Source: Hordeum vulgare subsp. vulgare (Eukaryota > Streptophyta > Magnoliopsida > Poales > Poaceae). Taken from it: a DNA stretch of 64,000 nucleotides. The stretch lies in contig NC_058524.1 of assembly GCF_904849725.1 (NCBI RefSeq), positions 28,055,001 through 28,119,000 on the forward strand. The letters are read 5' to 3'. This document shows positions 34,355 through 45,438 of the stretch, in pieces. Each line of letters opens with the position of its first letter. The first letter of the stretch is position 1. Made by a program: the position numbers and the translations under genes. The notes under the pieces are model-generated. The model had not been told where the DNA came from. It ran no database searches and worked only from the letters and a program-made list of their open reading frames with translations.

Positions 34355-35328
34355 GGCAGAGAAGGTTGGTCGAACTGAATATGAAGGATACATATTTGTA
34401 AGGACCAAATGGATTGGACAAATCTTTGTAAGATAACAACTGTGATGCCGAAACTTTTTATCTAGGGAGATTTATGCAGTGGCTTTGATTTAGGGAGTAT
34501 ATTATTATGTTTTTGAACTTTGGTCTCTGATATTGAAACCGGACAAAAGTAAGTAGGATTATATGGAAAATAAAAGAAAGGGGTTTTGCATAAGAAAATG
34601 TGGATGGTTCAAATTGGCGTAACATTAAAAGTATTAGTGTAAAAACCCTGTGGAGAGCTACAAAATCCATAGACCGCCTAATTAACACCCCTTCAGTTTT
34701 CATGTGTCATGGCCGGCGGACACGGGGACCGGTGATCATAGATTAGGTCTATTAGTTATGGGTCTGTCTATTTTAAACATGACATCATCTAAGTTTAGCA
34801 CTTGTTTGTTGCTTTTTCATTGTTTGTTCTTTTTCATTTTTATTGTTGTCCAGCGCAGCGCAATTTTTGTTTTTTGAGAACCATCCAGAATGACTGAAAA
34901 GATGGCCACCCAAAGCATGTTCGCATGCTACCTCCTGACGTATATATGCAACAGTACTATCTCAAAGAAATGAACGCTTGGTGCTGTGTTCAAAGAAAGA
35001 AATAAAACGTATGCAGCAGTACATTTTTTTTTCCAGTCTTATTTTTCCTTTTTATGATTTTTGTTTTTCTCTTTTAGGTTTAGTTCTTCTTCTGGTTTTC
35101 TTCAGTTTTCTTCCTTTCTGTATTTTCCTTTATTATAAACATTATTCTAATATATGTCAAACATTTTTCAATATACACTTACTATTTTTTCGTGTATGGC
35201 GAACACTTTATTTCAAATACACACTAAACTTTTTATTAAAATAGGTTAAAGATTTTTCTGAATACACACTGAACAAATAAGTTAGTGTGTTGAAATTTTC
35301 TTTAATACACATCGAACTTTTCCCGATG
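34355..35328. other. Downstream of SUT: 3' flank and AT-rich DNA
   Basis: The first ~100 bp is presumably the transporter 3' UTR. The remainder is AT-rich without a recognised gene or repeat. Confidence 0.5.
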
Positions 35329-35589
35329 TACTCCCTCGGGTCCTTTTTAGTCTGCATGTTAATTTTGTCCGAAGTCAAAGTATCTCGACTTTGACCAAAC
35401 TTATAGAAAAAATTATGAACATTCACCATGTCAAATCAATATTGTTAGATTCTTTACGAAATGTAGTTTAATAATGTATATATTTGGTATTGTAGATATT
35501 GATATTTTTTAATATAAATTTGATCAAACTTTACAAAGTTTGACTTGAACGAAATCTAATATGCGGAGTGAAAAGGACCGGAGGGAGTA
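35329..35589. mobile_element. Stowaway-type MITE (about 257 bp)
   Basis: TA-flanked element with CTCCCTCGGGTCCTTTTT at the left and AAAAGGACCGGAGGGAG at the right, which are reverse complements with few mismatches. Interior CAAAGT...TTTGACTT arms are typical of Triticeae Stowaway families. Confidence 0.88.
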
Positions 35590-36300
35590 CGGTCTAGCTT
35601 TTTAATATATATATATACAGTAAACCTTTTACCAATCCACACTCAATATTTTTTAATGTCTCTAATATTTAAATGTCCTCGTCTTGGGATGCCTAGTCGC
35701 TCGTCATGTTATCTGTATGATTTTGGGGGCCGATTTTACGCAGTGCTTCTGAACCGGAGTCCCCTGCCGTCGCTACTCCCTTGCTAATGCTACTAGTCAT
35801 GACGGCTCGCGCCCCTTCATGTTGTTGATGTTAGTTGTACTACTATATACTACACTACACTATCCTATACAACAACCCATGTCCCATACTGTTGTTGTTG
35901 CTAGTTGTACTACAACGCTACACTATACGGCAACTCGGGTCTTTCTTTTCTGTGGCGGCAGTTAATCTCGCTAGTATATTAGTTTTCTTTCCAATAAATA
36001 TGTGGGAGATGAACACATTCTAATTTTTGGTTTTAAATGAGAAGCATGAACAATTTTAAAAAATTGAACAAATTTATGAATTTTGGAGCATTTACTGAAT
36101 CTTGTGAATTTATGGAAAATAATAATAATAAGCAAAAGATGAGATAAACTTTTGAAAATAGAAAAATTAAAAGGAAAGAGAAACCAATGAAGAAAAAATG
36201 ATAAAATAGAAAATAGATAACATGAACAAAACAAAAACAAAAATGTATCCTAGTTACTTGGGCCGACTCATCTATTGTTTGTTCGTTGTGGATGATGGAC
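35590..36300. other. Intergenic DNA
   Basis: No gene. Contains an (AT)n stretch near 35607 and a locally repeated CTAGTTGTACTACTATA/CTAGTTGTACTACAAC motif at 35830-35920. Confidence 0.5.
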
Positions 36301-36700
36301 TTGTAATTGGGACAAAAAATGTCGGACCCTTAGTGGCAAGTCGAAAGTGGACTCGCAATTGGGACTAAAAGCGACTAGGCCCTTGTTGCCAGTCGTGTTT
36401 AGACTTGCAACTGAGACAAAAAAAAGGTTGCACCTCAGTTGCGAGTCGAGGGTTCATTTGTAACTGAGACAAGAAAAGATCAATCCCCAGTTGCATGTTA
36501 AAGATGAACTTGCAACTGATACATAAAAAGGCCGAGGCCGAGTTGTGAATCAATGATGAACTTGCAATTAGGAGTAAAAATCTTGGGCCGCAGCTTCGAG
36601 TCCAAGATGGACTTTCGAGTCGAACAAAAAAAGTTGAACGATAGTTGTGAGTCGAGGGTGGATTTGCAAGTCGAATAAAAAAGTTGGACGCTAGTCAAAG
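36300..36700. repeat. Diverged minisatellite, unit about 60 bp
   Basis: Six or so diverged copies of a unit containing GTTGCGAGTCGAGGGT, GACTTGCAACTGAGAC and AAAAAAG(G/T)TTG. Copies are about 60 bp apart with many substitutions. Short frames across it are chance products. Confidence 0.65.
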
Positions 36701-37226
36701 AGCACCTGGTACGTTCCCGCACGGGGGTGGGGGGACTGTGGAGTGGGCCTTGCGGACCCAGGTTCCAGCCCATTCGTAGCCCATCAACGCCCAGTATTTT
36801 CCTCTCCGTTTCGACTGGGGAAGGCCCAAACACATCCACATCGACACATAGCGAGAGATGAAACCAGAAGGCATCGAGTGGAAGTTTGAGTCTCAGATGG
36901 AGGCATCCTTCAGAACATGTGCGCAAACCGCATCATCTACGCCTCTTCTCTCTAATTCGGCTGGGCTCCGGGCGAGAAGAAATCACCGTTGTGGCCTATA
37001 ATTTATCTACTTGTGCGGTTGTGCCTAGCATTTTGCTCCCGGAGCAACAATTTGTACTATCGGTGGGATTGTATTTGATTCAAGTGGCAACAACTCATCG
37101 AAACTTCCACCGATCGATCCATCCTCTTCTTGCCCTGCAATTTGCAATGCAAACTTCCAAGGATTTTCTTCGTACCGAGTAGCAAACCTGAAGCAACCAT
37201 GTGAAGCAGGCCATCTGTTCGACGAA

Positions 37227-39190
37227 ATGTCCCTCGAGAAAAAACCCAAAGCTGAGGCCGTCGTGGGAGACGACCGTCTCAGCGCCCTCCCGGATGACCT
37301 CCTGCACAAGGTCATGTCCTTCCTCAGGGCGTGTGAGGTGCTCTCGCGCCGCTGGCGCAACCTCTGGGCCTTCGCGCCCTGCGTCGACCTCCGGGTCTGC
37401 TGTAAAGCCCGCCACCGGCTTCTCTCCATGCGGTTCGTCAACTTCACGAACCACTTCTTTCTCCTGCGGGAGGCGTCCACCACTTCTTGCTCCTGCAGGA
37501 GGCGTCTGCGCCGCTGGACACCCTCCGGCTCCTGTCCATCCCCCTGCGTCAAGACGTTCCGTGGATGCCCTACAGGCCCCGATATGACGACGACGGGGAG
37601 GACTACTCCTCCGAGGATATCCAAATGTGGATCCGTGCTGCCATAAACCGCAGGGCTCGCTTCATCCAGCTTAGTCCCTCGTCTCCTGCCACCTCAAACA
37701 CCTGCATCTATCGGCCACAATGTTGTATGACAAGACGCTAAGGCAGCTCTCTTCTCAGTGCCCTTCTTTGCAGGTCCTAGAGCTCAAGGAGTGCCACCTG
37801 GATGGCCCCCACATATCATCTGCCTCGCTTATTAGTTTGAGCATGGTCGAGTGCAGGATCATGAGGGACCTCACCGTCGCTGCTCCCAACCTCGTATCTC
37901 TGTGTTGTGTCAATCCATACCACCGTGCTCCCTCGTTCGAAAACATGCCTTCTCTAGCCACGGGCACAATCATGCTTAATGACTCTTTCTTGCATGATGA
38001 CTTTGAAGAGACGTACACACAGCCCGATCCTGAGGTATTCGAGTGTGGCAGTGACTCAAATGATGATAGCGATGCTGATAGCGACTTGAGTACATGTGAA
38101 GAATTCTATGGTGATAAAGTTTTAGGTGGCCAAAATGCTATGTGCAGCCTTTCGAATGCTACAAGTTTGGAGCTGATAGCTGATGCCGAAGAGATATACA
38201 TATGAATATGTTGCTGATATCTCTCTTTCAGCATGTTATATTTGTTCAACTAATATACTCCCTCCATATCAAAATATAAGACTTTTTTGACACTGTAACG
38301 TTATAGTGTCAAAAAATGTCTTATATTTTGATACAGAGGCAGGATATTGTCGGTTATTTTCTTTGCAGAAACATTATGTACTTAACGAAGCCCCCTTTTT
38401 TTTACTGGACATCCAATGTTGTGTATTTTTTGCACTCTAATATAAATATCTGGTTACATACTCACAATCACAGCAAGTGACCTGATGAGTTATGGGTAAT
38501 AATTCTAGCTTTATTGTAACAAAATTGTAAGCAAAGCACACAGAATATGAGTAGTTTGCCGGGAGCATTTTTTTATCCCTTTTTCTTTTCCAGTGTTGTA
38601 TCCTTGTTAGCATGTCTACAGCCTAACGGCAACATCCTCTTACACAACTTAATCAGAAGCAAACATTCACTTACAAATGTCTAATTGCTTGTACGTTCAC
38701 TCTGTTATTATTCTTTTCTTTGGACTGAAGTGAACAAATTCACTTGTGTTCCATGTGAAGGTGATTCTGAATAGGGAATTGGAAATGTTCCCAATTTTTA
38801 GCAACCTGAAGACGTTATCCCTTGGTGATTGGTGTATGGCTGACTTGCATCCATTAGTTTTGTTCCTGCGGCATGCTCCAAATATGGAGAGGCTTTTTCT
38901 TGAACTTAAAATGGTATAAGGATTCTTATACTGCTTATATTTCGAGCTGTGGTGAATTAGTTTGGACATGTTTCATGATATTCACTTTGTTCTGTGACAA
39001 GGATCATGAGGAAATGGATGACGATATCAAACCAGAGGGTAGATCATTTGCTTGCAAAAACCTTACAATGGTCAATATAAAATGTCACAAGGAGGATGAA
39101 AGAGTTCCTCTGTTAGCACAGTTCTTTGTGGCTAATGGCGTAGCCATGGAGAAGATATCTGTCTATCACCGACCGACTCGCCAAACTTGA
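37227..39190 (+). pseudogene. F-box/LRR/FBD protein gene, frame-shifted
   Basis: Begins MSLEKKPKAEA, then an F-box start DRLSALPDDLLHKVMSFL followed directly by CEVLSRRWRNLW, so about six residues usual between these blocks are absent. A 29-bp tandem duplication at about 37444-37501 shifts the frame. The next frame (37487 on, EASAPLDTLRL) shifts again near 37680 into the LRR part (37720-38205: SLQVLELKECHLDG, ISLSMVECRI). Further coding pieces are 38761-38913 (NLKTLSLGDWCM, HAPNMERLFLEL) and 39002-39190 (ACKNLTMVNIKC, an FBD-like end). Intact relatives act as substrate receptors of SCF ubiquitin ligases; this copy should not make a full protein. Very common in grass genomes. Confidence 0.78.
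38256..38345. mobile_element. Small Stowaway MITE between F-box pseudogene pieces
   Basis: Nearly perfect hairpin: CTCCCTCCATATCAAAATAT...ATATTTTGATACAGAGG around GTAACGTTATAG, TA-flanked. The right end is slightly degenerate. Confidence 0.8.
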
Positions 39191-40508
39191 GAGTCATGTA
39201 TTCTTACCTTATCTCACTAAAGTCTTAGATATTACTACTTTGGTTAAATGATACTAAAGCCACAAAATGTCATTATATTTGCAATAGAGTCTTACATTAT
39301 TACTATTTTGGTTAAATGATAAGGCTACTGTTTAAACTTAGCGTTTGTTTTTAGAGCTTGATCTGAATGTAAACTTATTTGCCTCCTCACATTTCAACCA
39401 GGCCTATCCTTGGCCATAAGACGCTGATGGGCTTGATTTGGCGGTAAGATCTTACATCTGATTACATATCTTTTCATCTACCGTTAGGCTTACATGTCTT
39501 ATCTATCTGATAATGGAAATCATCACTTTGTACTCAACATAGATTTGAGAGACAAGAAACTATCTACATTTCAAAATATTTGACATCTTTTTTGTGCATG
39601 TTCTAAAGTTACACTTTCACTTTTTTCACTAATACATCTATAAATATTATGGAAATTAAGTTTTATAATAATGTTTGTAATAAAAAAATCTAACATCACC
39701 ACGTAAATACACCTAAACTGAACAACAAGGAAGAAATAATTGATAAAATACCAACTGAATTTGACTGTTCAAGGTGAACGATGCCAGGTATTTTGAAACA
39801 GGGAAGTAAAATCTTCCTCCAACACATTACTTACTGTTATAGTGCTTCTGACAATTTATTGTGTACCCTGGAATTTGGAACAATGGAAGGCGATGTTAAT
39901 GCCAAAATGTTGTGCATGCAGATGATTCTCTCACGCGGCACAGATCATGGCGGCAGAATAAAACAGAACTTCTGATGCTTCTTATGAGTAGCTCTGAAGT
40001 TGGAATTATGTGTGCCTCTATGAAACCCTTGAAAGTCAAGACTGTCTTTCTCTAGCGTACGTTGTGAGTTAGCATTATTATTATATATGATCTATATGAT
40101 CAAGGCTGGTTTCGTCCTGAGACAAGTACTATGAAATGATGTTGCCATGGTATTTGCGAAATGTTCATACTAACTCACAACGGAATGTTCATGCTACACA
40201 TGCCATTATTGTGGAATGTTCACGCTAAGAGTTGCCAATTTATGTTTTCTCGTATATGTGTTCCGGTGAAAAATATTATTGGCGGGTTTTGATATTTAAT
40301 ACTCTTGTACTCAGAGTTTTGTATGCACACATGTTCTCCGTTAAACTATTATTATCATAGTTATAGAACTTTGGAGGTTGATTTGATTACTCCAAGCAAT
40401 TTTGAAGCACCCAATACTTCAGCTTCTATCCAGCACATTATAATCCTCCTGAGGTATATATTGTATGGAGTAATAATAATTTGTGGGTGAATAACTCAAA
40501 CCTAGTGG
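39191..40508. other. Intergenic DNA
   Basis: No gene supported. An imperfect direct repeat containing TTTGGTTAAATGATA occurs at about 39228-39255 and 39305-39330. Confidence 0.5.
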
Positions 40509-40995
40509 TGTATTCCGTCTGTAAAGAAATATAACAGAAACATAAAGAGAGTGGTGTTTTGGCTAATAGGTGTAGATACACCTATTATGAAATATATGTA
40601 GAAAAACACATTTCAAAATGTTAAAAAATTCTAAATAATAATTTCCCGTGTACATCCGGACATTTTATGTTCGCACACACAAATTTGCAAAGAAAGAACA
40701 TTTTTTGTGGTATGTATAAAAAAAATCATGTCAATAGTTTTAATCAAGCATTGAAAAATTGTCTTTTTACACAAGCCACAAAATATGTCCCTTTTCACCG
40801 AAACTCTGTGCACAAACATAGAATGTTTGGATGTACACACAAGATTTTTCTTAAGTTTTTCTTTTACTTTTTAGTGCATTTAGACAATAGGTGCATCTAC
40901 ACCTATAAACCAAAATTGTTTTCCCAAATATAAGTGTGTTTAGATCACTAAAATAGTGATTTAAATGATCTTGTATTTCTTTATGGATGGAGTAA
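40509..40995. mobile_element. MITE nested in a Stowaway MITE
   Basis: Outer element: left end CCGTCTGTAAAGAAATATAA (about 40516) and right end GATCACTAAAATAGTGATTT...TATTTCTTTATGGATGGAG (to 40992), the same family as the intact copy at 49.7 kb. Its left arm is split by about 390 bp containing arms TTTTGGCTAATAGGTGTAG and complement of CTACACCTATAAACCAAAA. AAATATAA flanks the insert on both sides, a possible 8-bp target duplication. Confidence 0.65.
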
Positions 40996-41253
40996 TTAAT
41001 AACCTACTGTTAGTATTTGGTTGAACCCTTTTCGCATGAAATGTGTGAAATACATCGGGATTTGAACAGAAAGCATATTTTGCAATATATGATCCTGGAA
41101 CAAGAACTACAAGAATTGAGTAAAATTGTCTCGGACTCTAAGGTGAACACCATATTTAAGCATGTGAACGCGTGTCTAACACAATAATGACATACGTGGC
41201 CACCGTTCGCCCAAGTCACCGATGCACTCTGTTTGTAATCATATGGGTCATAT

Positions 41254-41352
41254 GCACTTTCTCTGTTCCAAAATAAGAATCTTAAACTTAATATAAATTT
41301 ATATTAAAACTAATACAAAGTTAGGACAATTATTTTGAAATAAAGGAAATAG
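41254..41352. mobile_element. Degenerate Stowaway MITE
   Basis: TTCCAAAATAAGAATCTTAA...CAATTATTTTGAAATAAAGG resembles the better-preserved copy at 57.1 kb; termini are decayed. Confidence 0.6.
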
Positions 41353-41611
41353 TTGATAACATTTAATCATGTCCTATGCAATCAAACACCATACAACACA
41401 TTCGTCTAACCAGCGCGGCCACCAAACGCCGAGAGAAACCGTTCCCCTAATACATCCAACAAACTGCATATAGAACATGATTTTTACTATGCATTTACTT
41501 GACCAGGCCTAATCGAGTCACATGCAAAGATGCAAGAAACAAATGCACGTAACTAAACACGCCGTAGGAGGGACGGCCCGAGGAAATGGGGTTGTCCATA
41601 AATACTGAAAT

Positions 41612-41770
41612 GTCTAACCAACCTGTGATTGGATGGTTAAAGGGATAGTGGTATCCCGGCTCATCAGGGTTCAAGTCCAGGTGCTCGCACCATTCCTGAA
41701 TTTATTTCAGGATTTTCAGCGAAACGCGTTTAGTGAAGGAGACATTTTCGTTGACGGCAAAGCGTCTATG
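41612..41770 (+). mobile_element. Truncated Au SINE
   Basis: Head and middle of an Au SINE: AACCAACCTGTGATTGGATG, GGGTTCAAGTCCAGGTGCTC, TTATTTCAGGATTTTC, GAGACATTTTCGTTGACGGC. It stops near 41770, where the 3' half of a Stowaway-like MITE (to CGGACGGAGGGAG at about 41850) takes over. Confidence 0.8.
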
Positions 41771-41774
41771 AATA

Positions 41775-41852
41775 AAAATAGATGTATCTAAAATTAAAAT
41801 ATATCTAGATATATCCATTCCTATGACAAGTATTTCCGGACGGAGGGAGTAC
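41775..41852. mobile_element. Right half of a Stowaway-type MITE
   Basis: GATGTATCTA...CAAGTATTTCCGGACGGAGGGAGTA is a typical right arm; no matching left arm precedes it. Confidence 0.6.
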
Positions 41853-41956
41853 TTATATTTTTCACTATTGGCTGCCTACCAAAGGAACACCAAGTGTAAA
41901 AAACAGCATTTCCCTAAAAAATAGAAGTGGAAAAAGCCTACATAGGACCCATCGGC

Positions 41957-42065
41957 AGAGAGAGAGAGAGAGAGACATTCGAACCACCCCCGACCCTGAC
42001 CCCTCTCCTCCTCCTCACCCTCACCACCGCCCCCTCGTCCGCCCGCCGCCGCCGCCGCCGCCGCC
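41957..42065 (+). repeat. (AG)n and (CCG)n tracts in the COX5B leader
   Basis: An AG run at about 41957-41974 and CCG repeats at about 42042-42065, immediately before the ATG. Such tracts are common in cereal 5' UTRs and may be polymorphic. Confidence 0.7.
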
Positions 42066-44549
42066 ATGTGGAAGCGCGCCGCCTCCCTCCTCCTGGCCCG
42101 CCGCTCGGCCGTCGCCGCGCAGCGCGCCCCGGCGATCTCGGGATCCGCCGCGTCCGCCCTCCGCCGCGCGCCCGCCTTCTTCTCCACCCTCGGTAAGCCA
42201 TCGCCCCTCGCAGCCGTCCCCCGTCCGCCCGTCTCTCTCTCTCGGTCCCGATTTGACAGCGGCGAGCCGCGAGTGCGTTTCCGCAGATGCGGGGCAGGCG
42301 AGGACGCGGGTGGAGGACGTGATGCCGATCGCCACGGGGCTCGAGCGCGAGGAGATCGAGGCCGAGCTCCAGGTCCGCCCTCCTCCTCACCCTCCTAGCC
42401 ATCCTCTCTTCTCACGCTTTCCTTCTTGTTATCAATCCTCGTCGGGTTTCTTCTCCAGGGAAAGAAGAGATTTGACATGGACGCCCCCGTCGGCCCATTC
42501 GGCACCAAGGTCAGCGCTTTCCATTTTCGGTACCATCTTCTGATATGGTTTATTTGATCCGTGCGTGATTCGTGATTGACTGATTGCATTGCCAAACAGA
42601 CTGCTTAGGACAGGTTCTTGTGTCATGTTGATGTGTAGTCCTTATACCTGCAGTTATTGCCTTAATGTACTACCGGTACTAATATGGTCAGAGACTGGTT
42701 CGCCCAACATAAGTTGGGTATTGGTGAAGACAATGAAACTACTCTAGCTGTCACTTTTGGGGGATATGATGGTTGATATTTTGTTTATTGGATTGTGCAT
42801 TCGTCACGGAATTGAGTTATCTCCATTGGTTCTTTTCGTTGAGCTAGAGGTTCCACATATTGTAAGGCGAGATGCATAGTTTTGATAGATTCAGTCCAGC
42901 TTAGACAACCATGTTTGTATTCTTATTTTTTTGGAAGACATGTTGGGTAAAAGGAGGCTGTTTGTTGCATCTAAATTTGTCTCCTTGCTATGAATTATGC
43001 ATTCTTATGACCTCATCATTGGTTGAACATTTTGTGCACTTGTCATCTTCTGGGTTGTGATAATAGCAGACCCTGGCAATTAGAATTGGCTCATATATCA
43101 GCTGTCTTGGGCTTTTGGCGTGTTAAATTACAATTTAGGGGTTGCTGCAAGGGTTGACTTTCTGAATTTCCAATCACTAGTTTTGGCTCTGAAACACCTG
43201 GGTTGTTGTAATGTAAGACCTTGGCAATTAGAATTTGCTTCATGGCTGATATATCAGCAGTCTTGGGGTTTTAGCATGTTAAAACACAATTTAGCAGTTG
43301 CTGCAAGGGTTAACTTTCTTAATTTCCAACCGCTTGTTATGACTCTGACGCACCTGTTGTATTTAAATATTTGCATGCATCTAGAATTTGCGTTTTGATT
43401 GGCATGTTTTCTATTCCTTTTATGCTTATTAGTGGGTTTTTTTCTTGGTTTGTAATATCATGTGAAAACTTTGTTTCATGGAGATATATCTTGTTTGGAA
43501 AATCCTGCTTGTTTTATTTGGTGAGTCTGTTCCTTATCAATGTGAACCTAGCTGCTGTGGAGCATTTCTAGTTGAACGGATGGTGTTGGACCTGTTTGTG
43601 ATGATTTATGAATTGGCATACTCAATGATTGTAACTCTGATCTTGAAGTTGAATCTATAGTTTCTTATTCTCCAGCTTAATGTATCTTCAATAAAATATA
43701 GTGTTCTGAAAAGTACATGGTTTCCCCTCATATATCTTAAGCAGACTATTTTCAGTTATGTTGGTGAATGGCTTAGATGTCCCCGTGTATGCTTGTTTGC
43801 TCAACTGACCCCTTTCTGTTTTACCACATTAATTTGCCCGGCCTATTTAACTTATCCACTTGACTTCGAACAGCTGTTATTTGATATGATTATGAGTTCA
43901 CAGATGAGCATTCCATTCCGTTTTCTTCTTTTGACATATCACTTTGTACAGTGTTATGTTGAAGCGTCATTTGGCTCAACCGTACCTTTCGTATCATTGT
44001 CCAGTTTAGTTTATTTTTCTACTCCTGTGGTCTAACTGAAAAAATATGTGTCCACATCTTCATTCATAGGAAAATCCAGCTATCATTCAATCATACTTCG
44101 ACAAAAGGATTGTTGGTTGCCCAGGCGATGAAGGAGGTATGTTACCTTGCATGCAGAATTCCATCTCCACCAGCAAAGGCTGTCAAAATTCAGTTTTCTC
44201 CTGCATCTTGCGGAGAAATAATCATCAACCCAGCATGAATCTGATTAGCTCAAGTTTCAACATTTTGCCTTTTTCAGAGGATGAGCATGATGTTGTGTGG
44301 TTTTGGTTGGAGAAAGGCAAGCCACACGAATGCCCAGTCTGCACTCAGTATTTCAAGGTGTGTTGGTATCTCTGTTGACATAAGATGCTTGTCCTTGTGA
44401 GAACTATTTCTGAACGAGATGCTAAATCATGCATTGCCTCCATGTTTCTGAGCTTTGAAATTGTCACTTTGTTTTGGCAGCTTGAGGTTATTGGGAATGG
44501 AGGAAACCCTGATGGACATGATGATGAGGACGACCACCACCACCATTAA
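42066..44549 (+). CDS. COX5B: Cytochrome c oxidase subunit 5b, mitochondrial precursor (159 aa)
   Basis: Six exons joined by GT-AG introns: 42066-42192, 42287-42372, 42459-42509, 44070-44136, 44278-44357, 44481-44549, 480 nt in all including TAA. The first ~42 residues (MWKRAASLLLARRSAVAAQR...) are basic and serine/alanine-rich, as in a mitochondrial targeting peptide. The mature part has VEDVMPIATGLEREEIEAEL, GKKRFDMDAPVGPFGTK, SYFDKRIVGCPGDEG and HECPVCTQYFKLEV. Cys105, Cys129 and Cys132 are zinc-ligand candidates. The tail is acidic and ends in four histidines. The family is a nuclear-encoded zinc-binding subunit of complex IV in the inner membrane, facing the matrix. All phases agree, so the gene looks intact. 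The third intron (1.56 kb) holds a tandem duplication. A (CCG)n run abuts the ATG in the leader. Confidence 0.95.
43054..43358. repeat. Tandem duplication (~150 bp) in COX5B intron 3
   Basis: Copy 1 (about 43054-43201) and copy 2 (about 43202-43358) share GCAATTAGAATT, CATATATCAGC/GATATATCAGC, GTTGCTGCAAGGGTT and AATTTCCAA with moderate divergence. No coding or obvious transposon sequence. Confidence 0.8.
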
Positions 44550-45438
44550 GGGCATGTTTACTGATGAAACAGTGGACCTGTGCCATTTTTTTTTCTTGCT
44601 GAGATGCTTTGAAGCTGTGAAAACATCAGCTTTTTTGCGTGCCCGTAGAGTTTTAATACCCATGGCAATCAGTTTGCTGTTCTCAGTTGTCATGACTGGG
44701 AAATAGTAACAGCAAAGGGCCCTGGAAAACATAGTTTTTCTGTCTGGAGAATTACGCACACGAATAATGCGATTCATTAAACAAATAGTGATGTCCCTTT
44801 CATTTTCGGCTCGCTTTTCCTCGAGTCAATAAGGCTTTAATTGCCTCTTTGCTTGGACGGTTCCGTGTTCGGTGGCCACATCAACTGTTTTGCTGGTGGA
44901 TGATTTGTTATCCGGCATCGTTTTCGCTTTGACGATATTGATCCGTTGTTTGTCATCGGGTTTTGATGATGATAAGCAGAGCTTGAGGAAACTGTCAATC
45001 AGGCTGTAATTTCTCTGCAACATTCAGTTGTTGGCTGAAGCATTCAAACCTTGGATTTGGGCAAGGTGGAGGCTTCACCAACCACGCAGGAGGACAGTGG
45101 TGACACCACACTATCCACTGATGTCACTGATGGCGTTGAATCCCTCTTTGCTCATTCACTTAACAATTCGAGAGTGCGTATGAAATTCTCGATGAAATTC
45201 CGCGTGGCGCGGCGCCATTCGTGTTGTGTTCCTGGTTTGAACTTTGAACTTTGAACATTTCTTCTCCTGTTTGTTTATCATATTCGAAATTTGGGTATCG
45301 AGATATACCAGACGAAAGCTCAACATTTTCAAGTTGAGAATGTCGTTGTCGATCTTTAAGATTTATAAGGATCAACAAGTCAAAATGGGGAGTAGGATGA
45401 GGTGAAAGAACTCGGAAGATGGTCAGGGATCACACTGG
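44550..45438. other. COX5B 3' region and RLK upstream region
   Basis: The first part probably holds the COX5B 3' UTR. The rest should contain the RLK promoter; I could not identify a convincing TATA box. No further gene supported. Confidence 0.5.
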
